DNA of 16,734 nt from JACCRE01 sp049790855 (GTDB lineage Bacteria; Planctomycetota; Planctomycetia; Planctomycetales; Planctomycetaceae), in NCBI GenBank assembly GCA_049790855.1, contig JBAQZJ010000122.1, forward strand, positions 1-16,734, given 5' to 3'. Numbering within the stretch: position 1 is the first letter of the stretch; each line of letters starts with the position of its first letter. Position numbers and translations under genes: made by a program. Positions 1 to 7,129 of the stretch are shown in pieces. Under the pieces are notes generated by a model. The model worked only from the letters and a program-made list of their open reading frames with translations. It made no database searches and had not been told where the DNA came from.

Positions 1-1437
1 GGTCCGAGCGACCTGCTCGACCAGGCCGGCGATCGCGTGCTGGGGTTGTTCACGAACGAGGCGGAACGCGTTCGCGAGGGCATCGCCCTTTACGTCTATC
101 GGCTCGGGCGGCACCCGCTCAAGCTGGCGCTGCTGCTGACGATGGCGTTCATCCTGAGCTGGCGGGACACGCTGTTGTGCCTCGTGCCGCTGGCGGCCTG
201 CTGGGTCTTCGCCCACCGCGAACGGATGCGACGCGCCAGCGCGTACCGCCTGTCGGCCGACCGGGCACGACACGAGCTGCGACTGCTCGCCGAGGCGCTT
301 CGCAAGACTCGTCTCGTGCGCGGCTATGGAATGGACGAGTTCGAGCAGAAACAGTTCGAGGCGCATCTCGAGCGATATCAGAAGAACGCCGGGCTGATCA
401 GCAGCGACCAGCGCGTCATGCGGGCGGTCGGACGCGCACTGCTGATCATCTGCGTCACGGCGGTCGCCTTCCTGCTCGGTGCGCGGGTGCTCAACGCGCC
501 GGAAGATTTGTCGATCGCTGCTGCGCTGTTTCTCGCCAGCGTCTTCGCCTGCATGTACCGGCCGGTCGAAATGCTCTGGGAGCTGCGGGAAGACCAGGCG
601 GATGCGGCTCGGGCGGCCGATGCGATCTACCGCTATCTCGACCGGGTGCCGCAGGTGGGGCAGGCGGTCGGGGCCAAGTTCCTGCAACCGTTATCGAAAG
701 CGCTGCGATTCGACGACGTGACCTTTGCGATTCCCGGCGGACGTGCGCTGCTCGACGGGCTTGACCTGCAGGTTCTCGCCGGCGAAACGGTCGCGATCAC
801 CGCGATCGACCCGATGGAAGCCAAAGCGCTCGTCAATCTGCTGCCGCGGTTCATCGAGCCGCAGCGCGGCCGCGTGCTCTACGACGGAGAAGACACCGCC
901 TGGGCGACGCTCGATTCGCTGCGGGCCGAAACCGTCATCGCCGCCGCCGACCCCGGCCTGACCGGCACCGTCCGCGAGAACATCGCCTGCGGTCGGCCGA
1001 ACATCACGCTGCAACAGGTGACGGACGCCGCCAAGGCGGCACACGCCCACCACTTCATCCAGCGATTGTCGCAGGGCTACGAGACGGTGCTCGGCGAGCA
1101 CGGCGAAACGCTCGATCTCGGGCAGGCGTTCCGGCTCGGCCTCGCGCGGGCGGCGCTCGTCAATCCGGCGGTGCTGATCATCGAAGAACCTCAGGCACGG
1201 CTCGATGAAGACACCAAGAACCTGCTCGACGACGCCTACCAGCGAATCTTGCCCGGTCGCACGGTCATCTGCGTGCCGACGCGGTTGTCGACCGTGAAGA
1301 AGGCCGATCGCGTCATCGTGCTGCATCGCGGCAAGGTCGAGGCTGTCGGAAAGCATGCCGACCTCGTGCGCAGTTGTCCGATTTACCGTCATTGGGAATA
1401 CATGCACTTCAACGAGTTCCGCGGCGACGACGTGTGA
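1..1437 (+). CDS. ABC exporter half-transporter with degenerate ATPase domain (5' end outside window)
   Basis: The frame is open from base 1, and the residues before the first possible start (GTG at 37) already look like exporter membrane domain, so the gene begins upstream. Counting from base 1, residues 1 to about 220 are the end of the membrane domain, with hydrophobic helices near 43-70 and 145-190. Residues about 235-470 are the nucleotide-binding domain. Known exporters bind and hydrolyse ATP here to drive substrate export. In this protein the Walker A loop reads TAIDPMEAKAL (267-277) instead of a GxxGxGKS/T loop, the A-loop Tyr is Ile244, the Q-loop Gln is Ala, LSGGQ is LDLGQ (371-375), the Walker B Asp is Glu395 and the switch His is Thr427 (PTRLST). 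Glu396 and D-loop Asp402 remain. The fold looks intact but ATP hydrolysis looks lost. A catalytic partner, if any, would lie upstream of the window. The substrate is unknown. An HD-domain gene follows after 35 bases. Confidence 0.9.
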   Translation, partial: GPSDLLDQAGDRVLGLFTNEAERVREGIALYVYRLGRHPLKLALLLTMAFILSWRDTLLCLVPLAACWVFAHRERMRRASAYRLSADRARHELRLLAEALRKTRLVRGYGMDEFEQKQFEAHLERYQKNAGLISSDQRVMRAVGRALLIICVTAVAFLLGARVLNAPEDLSIAAALFLASVFACMYRPVEMLWELREDQADAARAADAIYRYLDRVPQVGQAVGAKFLQPLSKALRFDDVTFAIPGGRALLDGLDLQVLAGETVAITAIDPMEAKALVNLLPRFIEPQRGRVLYDGEDTAWATLDSLRAETVIAAADPGLTGTVRENIACGRPNITLQQVTDAAKAAHAHHFIQRLSQGYETVLGEHGETLDLGQAFRLGLARAALVNPAVLIIEEPQARLDEDTKNLLDDAYQRILPGRTVICVPTRLSTVKKADRVIVLHRGKVEAVGKHADLVRSCPIYRHWEYMHFNEFRGDDV

Positions 1438-1472
1438 CGCCTCGGAGGGCGCGGGAGACGGCCTTGGCGACC

Positions 1473-2051
1473 ATGCTCTATTCGTCTTTCGTCGAACAGG
1501 CGCTGCGGTTCGCCGCCGAGGCGCACGGTTCGCAGTTCCGCAAGGGAACCGCGATTCCCTACCTGACGCATCTCGCCGGAGTCGCGCTCATCCTGGCGCG
1601 AGCCGGCTTCGACGACGACGAAGTGCTGGCCGCCGCGTTTCTGCATGACGCCATCGAAGATGCCGGCGTGACGGCCGAGACGGTTGCCGCGAGATTCACC
1701 CCGCGCGTCGCCGCACTGGTCGTCGCGGCGTCGGAAGTGAAGCGCGACGACGCCGGCGAAAAGCTGTCGTGGCACACGCGTAAGAGCGAGCACCTGGAGC
1801 GGCTGCGATCGGAACCGGCCGAAGCACGGGCGATCTTGCTCGCCGACAAGCTGCACAATCTCGGTACACTGCTTGACGACGTGGCGATCGACTCGGCCGT
1901 CTGGAGCCGCTTCAATTCCGATCCGGAACAGCAGGCGTGGTATTACATCGCCGTTCTCGACGCCGCCGGCGAGGAACCGTCGCTCGACCGGCTGCGATCG
2001 GAGTATCGGACCCTGCTGGGCCGGCTGAAAGCCTGTCTGCCGAGGCGTTGA
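1473..2051 (+). CDS. HD-domain phosphohydrolase, small (p)ppGpp hydrolase (SpoT/MESH1) type
   Basis: A protein of 192 residues made almost entirely of one HD domain, like the hydrolase half of RelA/SpoT proteins. Visible motifs are the N-terminal HGSQFRKGTAIPYLTHL segment (His33), FLHDAIED (His58-Asp59, then Glu62-Asp63) and LLADKLHNL (Asp125). His33, His58, Asp59 and Asp125 form the usual metal-binding set, and the ED pair is typical of (p)ppGpp hydrolases. No synthetase, TGS or ACT domain follows, so if it acts on (p)ppGpp it only degrades it; other nucleotide substrates are possible. I chose ATG 1473 because homology begins there. GGAGGG at 1444-1449 is too far for an ideal ribosome site, so TTG 1464 is an alternative start. 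It lies 35 bases after the ABC gene and is probably co-transcribed with it. Confidence 0.85.
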   Translation: MLYSSFVEQALRFAAEAHGSQFRKGTAIPYLTHLAGVALILARAGFDDDEVLAAAFLHDAIEDAGVTAETVAARFTPRVAALVVAASEVKRDDAGEKLSWHTRKSEHLERLRSEPAEARAILLADKLHNLGTLLDDVAIDSAVWSRFNSDPEQQAWYYIAVLDAAGEEPSLDRLRSEYRTLLGRLKACLPRR

Positions 2052-2075
2052 TTCGCACGCCGGTCGGCGCCGATC

Positions 2076-2092
2076 GTTCGCTTCGGGCGAAC
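2076..2092. terminator. Small hairpin between convergent genes, possible bidirectional terminator
   Basis: GTTCGC and GCGAAC form a perfect 6-bp stem around the 5-base loop TTCGG. The hairpin lies in the 45-base gap between the stop codons of the HD gene (2051) and the opposing hypothetical gene (2097). Its place fits a terminator for both genes, but no T-rich tract follows on either strand, so intrinsic termination is not shown. Confidence 0.3.
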
Positions 2093-2096
2093 CTGC

Positions 2097-2543
2097 TCAA
2101 ACGCCGCTGCTTCGCGTCGAGTCCCCGTCGATCGGTTCGAACTGATCGACGAAGCGTTCGAGGGTTTCGTCGGGTGTCATATTGAAGAGCGTTCGCCCGC
2201 CGGTGCCCCAGCGACCTTGGCGGAAATGAAAGACGGCGGTGGCGTCGCGCGGAAGCGAAACCGCAGCAACCCCTTCCATCTCGCCGCCTTCGACGGCCTC
2301 GAAACGGACGACGACGGCCTCGAACGCCGTGAGCAGCCCCGAGGCTCGTTCTCGGGCGAATCGGGTTTGACCGTTCCACTCGCAGTCGTTCCATAACAGT
2401 CCGCGCGGCGTACCGGCCGCGGCCGCGAGGACGGCGAACTGCGACTCCACGTCGTGCCGCTGCGACGGCCAGGCGGCGATCGCCGCTTCGGCGGCACGGC
2501 GTCGCATCGGTCGCAACAGGGGAGCGAACAGCGTTCGGAGCAT
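2097..2543 (-). CDS. Hypothetical protein, 148 aa
   Basis: I do not recognise the family. The protein looks real: it has balanced composition, a high third-position GC content like its neighbours, and no arginine-rich shadow character. The N-terminus is basic and alanine-rich (RRRAAEAAIAAW) and may form a helix. The rest alternates short hydrophobic strands with charged residues, for example the LLWNDCEWNGQTRFARER and AVFHFRQGRWGTGGRTLFN segments, which suggests a small alpha/beta domain. There is no signal peptide or membrane segment, so it is probably cytoplasmic. ATG 2543 is the longest start; ATG 2507 (Met13) is an alternative, and neither has a clear ribosome site. It is convergent with the HD gene and divergent from the GH5 gene, 222 bases away, so it is probably transcribed alone. 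The middle of the gene has no other convincing frame. Confidence 0.7.
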   Translation of the reverse strand: MLRTLFAPLLRPMRRRAAEAAIAAWPSQRHDVESQFAVLAAAAGTPRGLLWNDCEWNGQTRFARERASGLLTAFEAVVVRFEAVEGGEMEGVAAVSLPRDATAVFHFRQGRWGTGGRTLFNMTPDETLERFVDQFEPIDGDSTRSSGV

Positions 2544-2765
2544 CGGAGTTCACACTTCGGGATTCGACGGCCGTGGACGGTGGCCGATCGACGGACGCAT
2601 CGTAACACGACAGCGTCTCCGGACGCCGTTTGGAAATCGGCATCGTCCGTCTCTGAAACGACAGGCTCGCCCATCGGGCAGCGGCCAAATGTGATCTGTC
2701 GTGCCACGCCGGGTAGGGTGAACGGCGTCGGCGACACGAATCTTGTTCACTGCCAGGATGCCTCA

Positions 2766-3908
2766 ATGACAGTCTCTCACTCGAACCGAATCATCGGCCG
2801 CATCTTGTTTCATCTCGCCTGCGGCATGTGCGTACTGCCGTGTCTGGCGCGGGGAGCAAACGCCGCCGAACTGGAATGGCTGCGGGTCTCCGACGACGGG
2901 AAGGGGTTCGTCACCGAGTCGGGCAAGCCGTTCGTGGCGTGGGGGTTCAACTACGATCACGACCGCGACGGACGGCTGATCGAGGATTACTGGGAGGACG
3001 AGTGGACGAAGGTGGAAGAGGATTTTCGCGAGATGAAGGCGCTCGGCGCCAACGTCGTGCGAATCCATCTTCAATTCGGCAAGTTCATGCAGACCGCCGA
3101 CGAGCCGAATCGCGACTCGCTCGACCGGCTGAGGCGTCTCGTCACGCTGGCCGACGAAACGGGCCTGTATCTCGATCTCACCGGCCTCGGCTGTTACCAC
3201 AAGCAGGATGTTCCCGCCTGGTATGACGAACTCGACGAACAGGGTCACTGGAAGGCCCAGGCGACGTTCTGGGAGGCCGTCGCCGAAACCTGCCGCGATA
3301 GCCCGGCGGTGTTCTTCTACGACCTGATGAATGAACCGGTCGCGTCGGTGGGTCAGCAGAAAGAATGGCTGCCCGGGAAGCCGCTCGGCGACAAGTATTT
3401 CGTGCAGCGCATTTCGCTCGATCAGGCCGGCCGAGATCGCGCCGAGATCGCCCGAGCATGGATCGAGCAATTGACGGCCGCGATTCGCAAGCACGACAAG
3501 CGGCATCTCATCACCGTCGGACTTGTGGAATGGAGCCTCGACCGTCCGGGGCTGCGGTCCGGGTTCGTGCCGTCGAAAGTCGTCGACAAGCTCGACTTCA
3601 TTTGCGTTCACATCTATCCGGAGTCGGGCAAGATCGACGAGGCGATCGAGACGCTGAAAGGGTTCGCAGTCGGCAAGCCTGTGATCGTCGAAGAGACGTT
3701 CTCGCTGAAGTGCTCGAAGCCGGAGTTCGAGGAGTTCCTCGACCGATCGCAGGGCATCGCCTCGGGCTGGATCGGATTCTACTGGGGAAAGACTCCCGAC
3801 GAGCTGCGCTCGTCGGGAGAGTTCGTCGATGCCTTCGTGCTGAGCGGACTGGAGGTCTTTCAGAACCGCAGCCCGGAGCGGCCGAAAGAATCGCGGTCTG
3901 CGGAATAA
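2766..3908 (+). CDS. Secreted cellulase-family glycoside hydrolase, GH5-like
   Basis: A protein of 380 residues with an N-terminal signal peptide: Arg8 and Arg12, a hydrophobic core at about 13-28, then ANAA with likely cleavage near residues 33-34. The mature part is a single TIM-barrel hydrolase domain. Visible landmarks are the GKPFVAWGFNYDHD opening, LGANVVRIHLQ at strand 2, the acid/base motif FYDLMNEP with Asn189-Glu190, a VHIYPESG strand, and PVIVEETFS with the likely nucleophile Glu310 (Glu309 adjacent). Enzymes of this clan cleave beta-1,4-glucans, mannans or related polysaccharides with retention; the substrate here cannot be read from the sequence. No carbohydrate-binding module is present. 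ATG 2766 is supported by AGGA at 2755-2758 and by the signal peptide. The 3' end overlaps the opposing secreted-protein gene by 49 bases. Most likely a single-gene transcript, exported to the periplasm or outside. Confidence 0.88.
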   Translation: MTVSHSNRIIGRILFHLACGMCVLPCLARGANAAELEWLRVSDDGKGFVTESGKPFVAWGFNYDHDRDGRLIEDYWEDEWTKVEEDFREMKALGANVVRIHLQFGKFMQTADEPNRDSLDRLRRLVTLADETGLYLDLTGLGCYHKQDVPAWYDELDEQGHWKAQATFWEAVAETCRDSPAVFFYDLMNEPVASVGQQKEWLPGKPLGDKYFVQRISLDQAGRDRAEIARAWIEQLTAAIRKHDKRHLITVGLVEWSLDRPGLRSGFVPSKVVDKLDFICVHIYPESGKIDEAIETLKGFAVGKPVIVEETFSLKCSKPEFEEFLDRSQGIASGWIGFYWGKTPDELRSSGEFVDAFVLSGLEVFQNRSPERPKESRSAE

Positions 3909-4372
3909 TACGAACGACCGTCCTCCCAGGTGTTCGCCGGTCTCCACGGCTCGAACAGCCGGGAATGGTCATCGTATCGATCGTGATTCGACCACGACAG
4001 GTGCGGATCCCGCCGCGACGAGTCGTGCCTCCAATCGTCGTACGCCGGGCGCTGCTGGCGGGAGGCGTACCCGTCGCCGTGGCTCCACGAGACATACGAG
4101 TCGTCGTGCCGCCGGTCGAACCGCGAGGGGGTCTGGTAGGCGTCGTTGTAGTGTGAGTCGTTCCAGCGTGAGTCGGCGTAGTTGTCGTAGGATCGATATC
4201 CGTCGTTATACCCGCGAGTGCCGTGCCAGCGATCGGTGTCGTAGCAACCGCCGGCGGCGATTCCGCGGGAATAGGCCGATTCCTGCCAAGGAGTCGCGGC
4301 CTCGACGATGTTGATGAAGGTTCCGAACACGCCGGCTCCGGCGACGAGCAGTGCTTTCGCGAAGGTCTTCAT
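3860..4372 (-). CDS. Small secreted Arg/Asp/Tyr-rich protein, lysine-free after the signal peptide
   Basis: A protein of 170 residues that I cannot assign to a family. Residues 1-25 are a clear signal peptide (MKTFAKALLVAGAGVFGTF, then NIVEA with likely cleavage before ATPW). The mature part of about 144 residues contains roughly 20 Arg, 21 Asp, 14 Tyr, 8 His and 8 Trp, no Lys and a single Cys. It has no long hydrophobic segment and looks disordered, with loose YD/RW/DR-type spacing rather than an exact repeat. ATG 4372 is supported by GGGAG at 4381-4385, 8 bases upstream. The gene is convergent with the GH5 gene and overlaps its last 49 bases. A structural role in the cell envelope or matrix is only a guess. 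The frame could be doubted because of its composition, but signal peptide, ribosome site and length agree. Confidence 0.7.
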   Translation of the reverse strand: MKTFAKALLVAGAGVFGTFINIVEAATPWQESAYSRGIAAGGCYDTDRWHGTRGYNDGYRSYDNYADSRWNDSHYNDAYQTPSRFDRRHDDSYVSWSHGDGYASRQQRPAYDDWRHDSSRRDPHLSWSNHDRYDDHSRLFEPWRPANTWEDGRSYYSADRDSFGRSGLRF

Positions 4373-4671
4373 GACTCGAACTCCCGTCCGTTGGCTGAAG
4401 GTATGACTGGCAACGCCGGGAGTGAAAAGCAGAGGCCGTGCCGAAACGCCGCCGTTGTCACATTTCTCGCCGAACGGGTCGAAGTGTCGTCGCCGCGATT
4501 TCCGGATTCGCGGATCTGCGACGCCCTTGGCACGCGAACGATTGAAAGGCCGGGCTGGAAATTGTGGAACCCGGCGTTGGCGCGACCGATCGACGGTCGT
4601 GGTCGCACCCGTTGTGCCGAGCGTCGCGCGGAGAACGCATCCACGCAGTCGACGAAGTCGATAGGAAAAGC
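4373..4671. other. Divergent intergenic region between the secreted-protein gene and nfo
   Basis: These 299 bases separate two divergent starts and must hold both promoters. Only the ribosome sites are clear: GGGAG (minus strand, 4381-4385) for the secreted protein and AGGA (4663-4666) for nfo. TTGGCA at 4527-4532 could be a -35 box, but no good -10 box follows at 16-18 bases. No convincing small gene or RNA was seen. Confidence 0.5.
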
Positions 4672-5592
4672 ATGCCTTTTCTCGGTGCTCACATGTCGGC
4701 GGCAGGCGGGTTTCATACCGCGGTCGATCGCGCCGTCGCCGCCGGTTGCGACACCGTGCAGCTCTTTGTGCAGCCGCCACGGCAATGGGCCAGGGCTGCG
4801 GAAGCCGAAGGTCAGCCCGGCACCGTCGCGCCGGCTGCGGCGGAACGTTTTCGCACCGCCGTCGAGGCCGCGGGGCTGACGGCGCCGTGCGCTCACGCCA
4901 GCTATCTGATCAACCTTGCCAGCCCGAACGAGACGCTCTGGGCAAAGTCGATTGAGGCCTTCGCCGTCGAGCTGGCTCGATCGGAACAACTGGGGCTGGC
5001 GGGTCTTGTCGTCCACCCCGGCACGGCGACCGGCATCGACGAAGACGCGGCGCTCGACAACGTCGTTCGCGCACTGAACGCCGCGCTCGATCGATCGGCG
5101 ACCGAGCGGATCGAGATCTGGCTCGAAACGACGGCAGGGCAGGGCGCCAGCCTCGGTCATCGGTTCGAGCACCTCGCCGCGCTGATCGACCGGGCGGAGC
5201 GGCCGGAACGGCTCGGCGTGTGTCTCGATACCTGCCACGTGTTCGCTGCCGGCTATCCGCTGATCGCCCCGAAGGAGTTCGCGGCGACCGTCGCCGCATT
5301 CGACGAAGTCGTCGGTCTCTCGCGGTTACGGGCGCTGCATCTGAACGACAGCAAGAAGCCGTTGGGCAGTCGCGTCGACCGACACGAGCACATCGGCGAC
5401 GGCTGTCTCGGGCTGGAGCCGTTTCGACATCTGTTGAACGACAAGCGGTTTGCGAAGTTGCCGATGTATCTCGAAACGGCGAAAGGCACGCTCGACGGCC
5501 GCGATCTCGACGTCGTCAATCTGGAGCGTCTGCGGGGGTTGATCCGCCGGCGCGGCGATGCCGCCCGACCGCGAAGCCCACGCAAGCGATAA
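4672..5592 (+). CDS. nfo: Endonuclease IV (AP endonuclease)
   Basis: A protein of 306 residues, near the usual length. Endonuclease IV cuts DNA 5' to abasic sites during base excision repair, using a three-zinc centre in a TIM barrel. The opening GAHMSAAGG is typical. All nine metal ligands can be placed: His75 (in AHASYLINL), His115 (HPGT), Glu152 (LETTAGQG), Asp186 and His189 (LDTCHVFAAGY), His223 (HLNDSK), Asp236 and His238 (DRHEHIGDG) and Glu268 (LETAKG). Their spacing follows the E. coli set (69 to 261) with one residue of drift, so the enzyme should be active. The C-terminus ends in a basic tail (RRRGDAARPRSPRKR). ATG 4672 has AGGA at 4663-4666. Both flanking gaps exceed 200 bases, so it is probably transcribed alone. 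Confidence 0.97.
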   Translation: MPFLGAHMSAAGGFHTAVDRAVAAGCDTVQLFVQPPRQWARAAEAEGQPGTVAPAAAERFRTAVEAAGLTAPCAHASYLINLASPNETLWAKSIEAFAVELARSEQLGLAGLVVHPGTATGIDEDAALDNVVRALNAALDRSATERIEIWLETTAGQGASLGHRFEHLAALIDRAERPERLGVCLDTCHVFAAGYPLIAPKEFAATVAAFDEVVGLSRLRALHLNDSKKPLGSRVDRHEHIGDGCLGLEPFRHLLNDKRFAKLPMYLETAKGTLDGRDLDVVNLERLRGLIRRRGDAARPRSPRKR

Positions 5593-5808
5593 AGTCGCCG
5601 CGACCGGTTCGTCCCGCACAGAAGTTACGCCGTGCAGGTCCGGAACGTCATGGCCCGACGAACCGTCAATGCAGAGCAAACCGGCTGATCGAGACCGACC
5701 GTCCCCGTCGATTCGACACACGCCGGACGAACGTTCGATTCGCTCGACGCGATCGATCGATCCAGCGCGGTCGCAGGTGTCTCCGGCGACCTTCAGGGGG
5801 GGACCGTC

Positions 5809-7011
5809 ATGCTTGTTTGCTGTAGTCCGCGCCGGCGACGACCGGCGCAGTCGATGCTCCTGGCCGCCGGCCTTGCCGTCGGTGGAATCAGTGGTTGTTC
5901 GGGGCCGGGCGTCTTTTCCGGGTCGGCCGAATCTCCGTCGGTTTTTGCGCGATTTCACGATCGCCTGTCGAAAGACGTCGACGAGCCTGCCGGGCGGGCG
6001 TATGTCTGCTCTGCGGAACGGCCGGCCCGTTCGGCCGCGGACGCCGCCGCCGCTGCAATCGCCGCCGACGATCCGTTCACCGTCACCCCCCGAACGCCCC
6101 CAGCGACGACCACCCCGCAGGGCCAGATCGGCGTTGCTCGGGTGAATGACGGCCGTTTGCCGCCGGCGGCTCCGCTCGGAGCGACGAACCCCTTCAGCCG
6201 GACACGCGAGTCGATGGTCTCGTCGCCATCGGCAGGTGAGAGCGGGCGAGCGGGTTCGTCGGCGATGCCGACGTTTCACTATGCGAGTCGCACGCGGCGG
6301 AACGCCGGCGACACCCAGGTGCCGCACGACGACATGATCGTCGATTCGGCGGCGATTCCGCAGCGGGCGATCTGGCGAAACGACGTGCAACCGCGTTCCA
6401 GTGCGACCCGGTCGGTGGATTACGCGATCGTTCCGCGTCGCCCGTTTCTGTCGGCGGAGACGCTGGCGGATGCGACGCCGGTTTCGACGGCCAACCTGCC
6501 CGTCGAGATCATGGCCGATGGGTCGATCGAGAATTATCAGACCGCGTTCACGCAGTCGTCCTCCTCTGTGGAATTGGGCGCTCCCGCCCTCACAGAACCG
6601 GAGGCGCCGGCGCCGCCGGTCGATGAGCCGCTCGTCCCGGTCGCCGACCCGGCTTTTGCGGAAGACGCGCCTGTCTTTGCCGACGAGGCGCCGGTCGCCG
6701 CCGGCGACGAAACCGAGCCGGGCGAGTTGTCCTCCGGTCCGACGCTGGCGCTCGTCTCGCCTGGTGCCGTCGCGAAGATGGCTCCGCCGCCGCCCGCGAC
6801 GTCGGCGGTTGTCGAGGCGACTCCGACTCCCCTGGCGATCTACAGCGGGCAAAGCGACGTGAAACCCGTCGAAATCGTCGAGGGGGACCGGGCGGCCGCG
6901 AGACAGGCGGCGGAACGATCGACGTTTTGGCTGAACAAGCCCCTCGCCATCGGACTGGTGCTGGCCTTTGTCGCGACGGGGGCCGTCATCATCCGGCGAC
7001 GTTTCATTTGA
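5809..7011 (+). CDS. Hypothetical envelope protein with lipobox and C-terminal membrane helix
   Basis: A protein of 400 residues in no family I recognise. The N-terminus has a basic stretch (RRRR, 8-11), a hydrophobic core (about 17-27) and ISGC ending at Cys30, which fits a lipoprotein signal. Residues about 50-370 are rich in Ala, Pro, Thr, Ser and acidic residues, especially the Pro/Glu/Asp/Ala tract around 265-310, and look mostly disordered. One more ordered part, around 190-245, contains YAIVPRRPFLSAETL and NLPVEIMADGSIENYQTAF. The C-terminus is a hydrophobic helix (about 379-395) followed by RRRFI, a stop-transfer pattern. The bulk would then lie outside the cytoplasm, anchored at one or both ends. 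ATG 5809 follows an unusually strong purine run, AGGGGGGGA (5795-5803). A long arginine-rich frame on the other strand is its shadow. Confidence 0.75.
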   Translation: MLVCCSPRRRRPAQSMLLAAGLAVGGISGCSGPGVFSGSAESPSVFARFHDRLSKDVDEPAGRAYVCSAERPARSAADAAAAAIAADDPFTVTPRTPPATTTPQGQIGVARVNDGRLPPAAPLGATNPFSRTRESMVSSPSAGESGRAGSSAMPTFHYASRTRRNAGDTQVPHDDMIVDSAAIPQRAIWRNDVQPRSSATRSVDYAIVPRRPFLSAETLADATPVSTANLPVEIMADGSIENYQTAFTQSSSSVELGAPALTEPEAPAPPVDEPLVPVADPAFAEDAPVFADEAPVAAGDETEPGELSSGPTLALVSPGAVAKMAPPPPATSAVVEATPTPLAIYSGQSDVKPVEIVEGDRAAARQAAERSTFWLNKPLAIGLVLAFVATGAVIIRRRFI

Positions 7012-7068
7012 GGCGCCGGGCCGACCGCGACGAAAAACTTGCGGCACGTCGGCGGGTACGAACTATGT

Positions 7069-7107
7069 TTGAGGCGGATCGCGACGCCTTGTCGTGATCC
7101 GCTTCAA
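7069..7107 (+). promoter_or_regulatory. 17-bp RNA stem-loop ahead of the PilZ-like gene
   Basis: Arms at 7069-7085 (TTGAGGCGGATCGCGAC) and 7091-7107 (GTCGTGATCCGCTTCAA) pair along all 17 positions if read as plus-strand RNA, with two G-U pairs, around the 5-base loop GCCTT. On the minus strand those two pairs would be A-C mismatches, which points to the plus strand as the functional one. It lies 57 bases after the stop at 7011 and 12 bases before the GGAGG ribosome site of the next gene. It may be a terminator without a U-tract or a 5' leader structure. Confidence 0.6.
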
Positions 7108-7129
7108 CCGTTTGCACCGGAGGACGTTT

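Noticed and set aside
2763..3947. A 394-codon open frame on the minus strand opposite the GH5-like gene
   Set aside because: The plus frame has a signal peptide and GH5 catalytic motifs; the minus frame is a high-GC shadow.
4527..4550. TTGGCACG followed by ATTG, resembling a sigma-54 promoter
   Set aside because: The GC element does not fall at the required distance from the GG element, so the match is only partial.
5605..5665. A 9-bp perfect inverted repeat (CGGTTCGTC and GACGAACCG) after nfo
   Set aside because: The loop is 43 bases and such short matches are expected by chance in high-GC DNA; no T-tract follows.
5751..5762. GATCGATCGATC palindromic run upstream of the envelope-protein gene
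   Set aside because: Short simple-sequence run common in this genome's GATCG-rich composition; no spacing or partner suggests a binding site.
5326..7047. A 573-codon open frame on the minus strand across nfo and the envelope-protein gene
   Set aside because: It is extremely rich in Arg and Gly, spans an intergenic region and two real genes, and has no domain or ribosome site.
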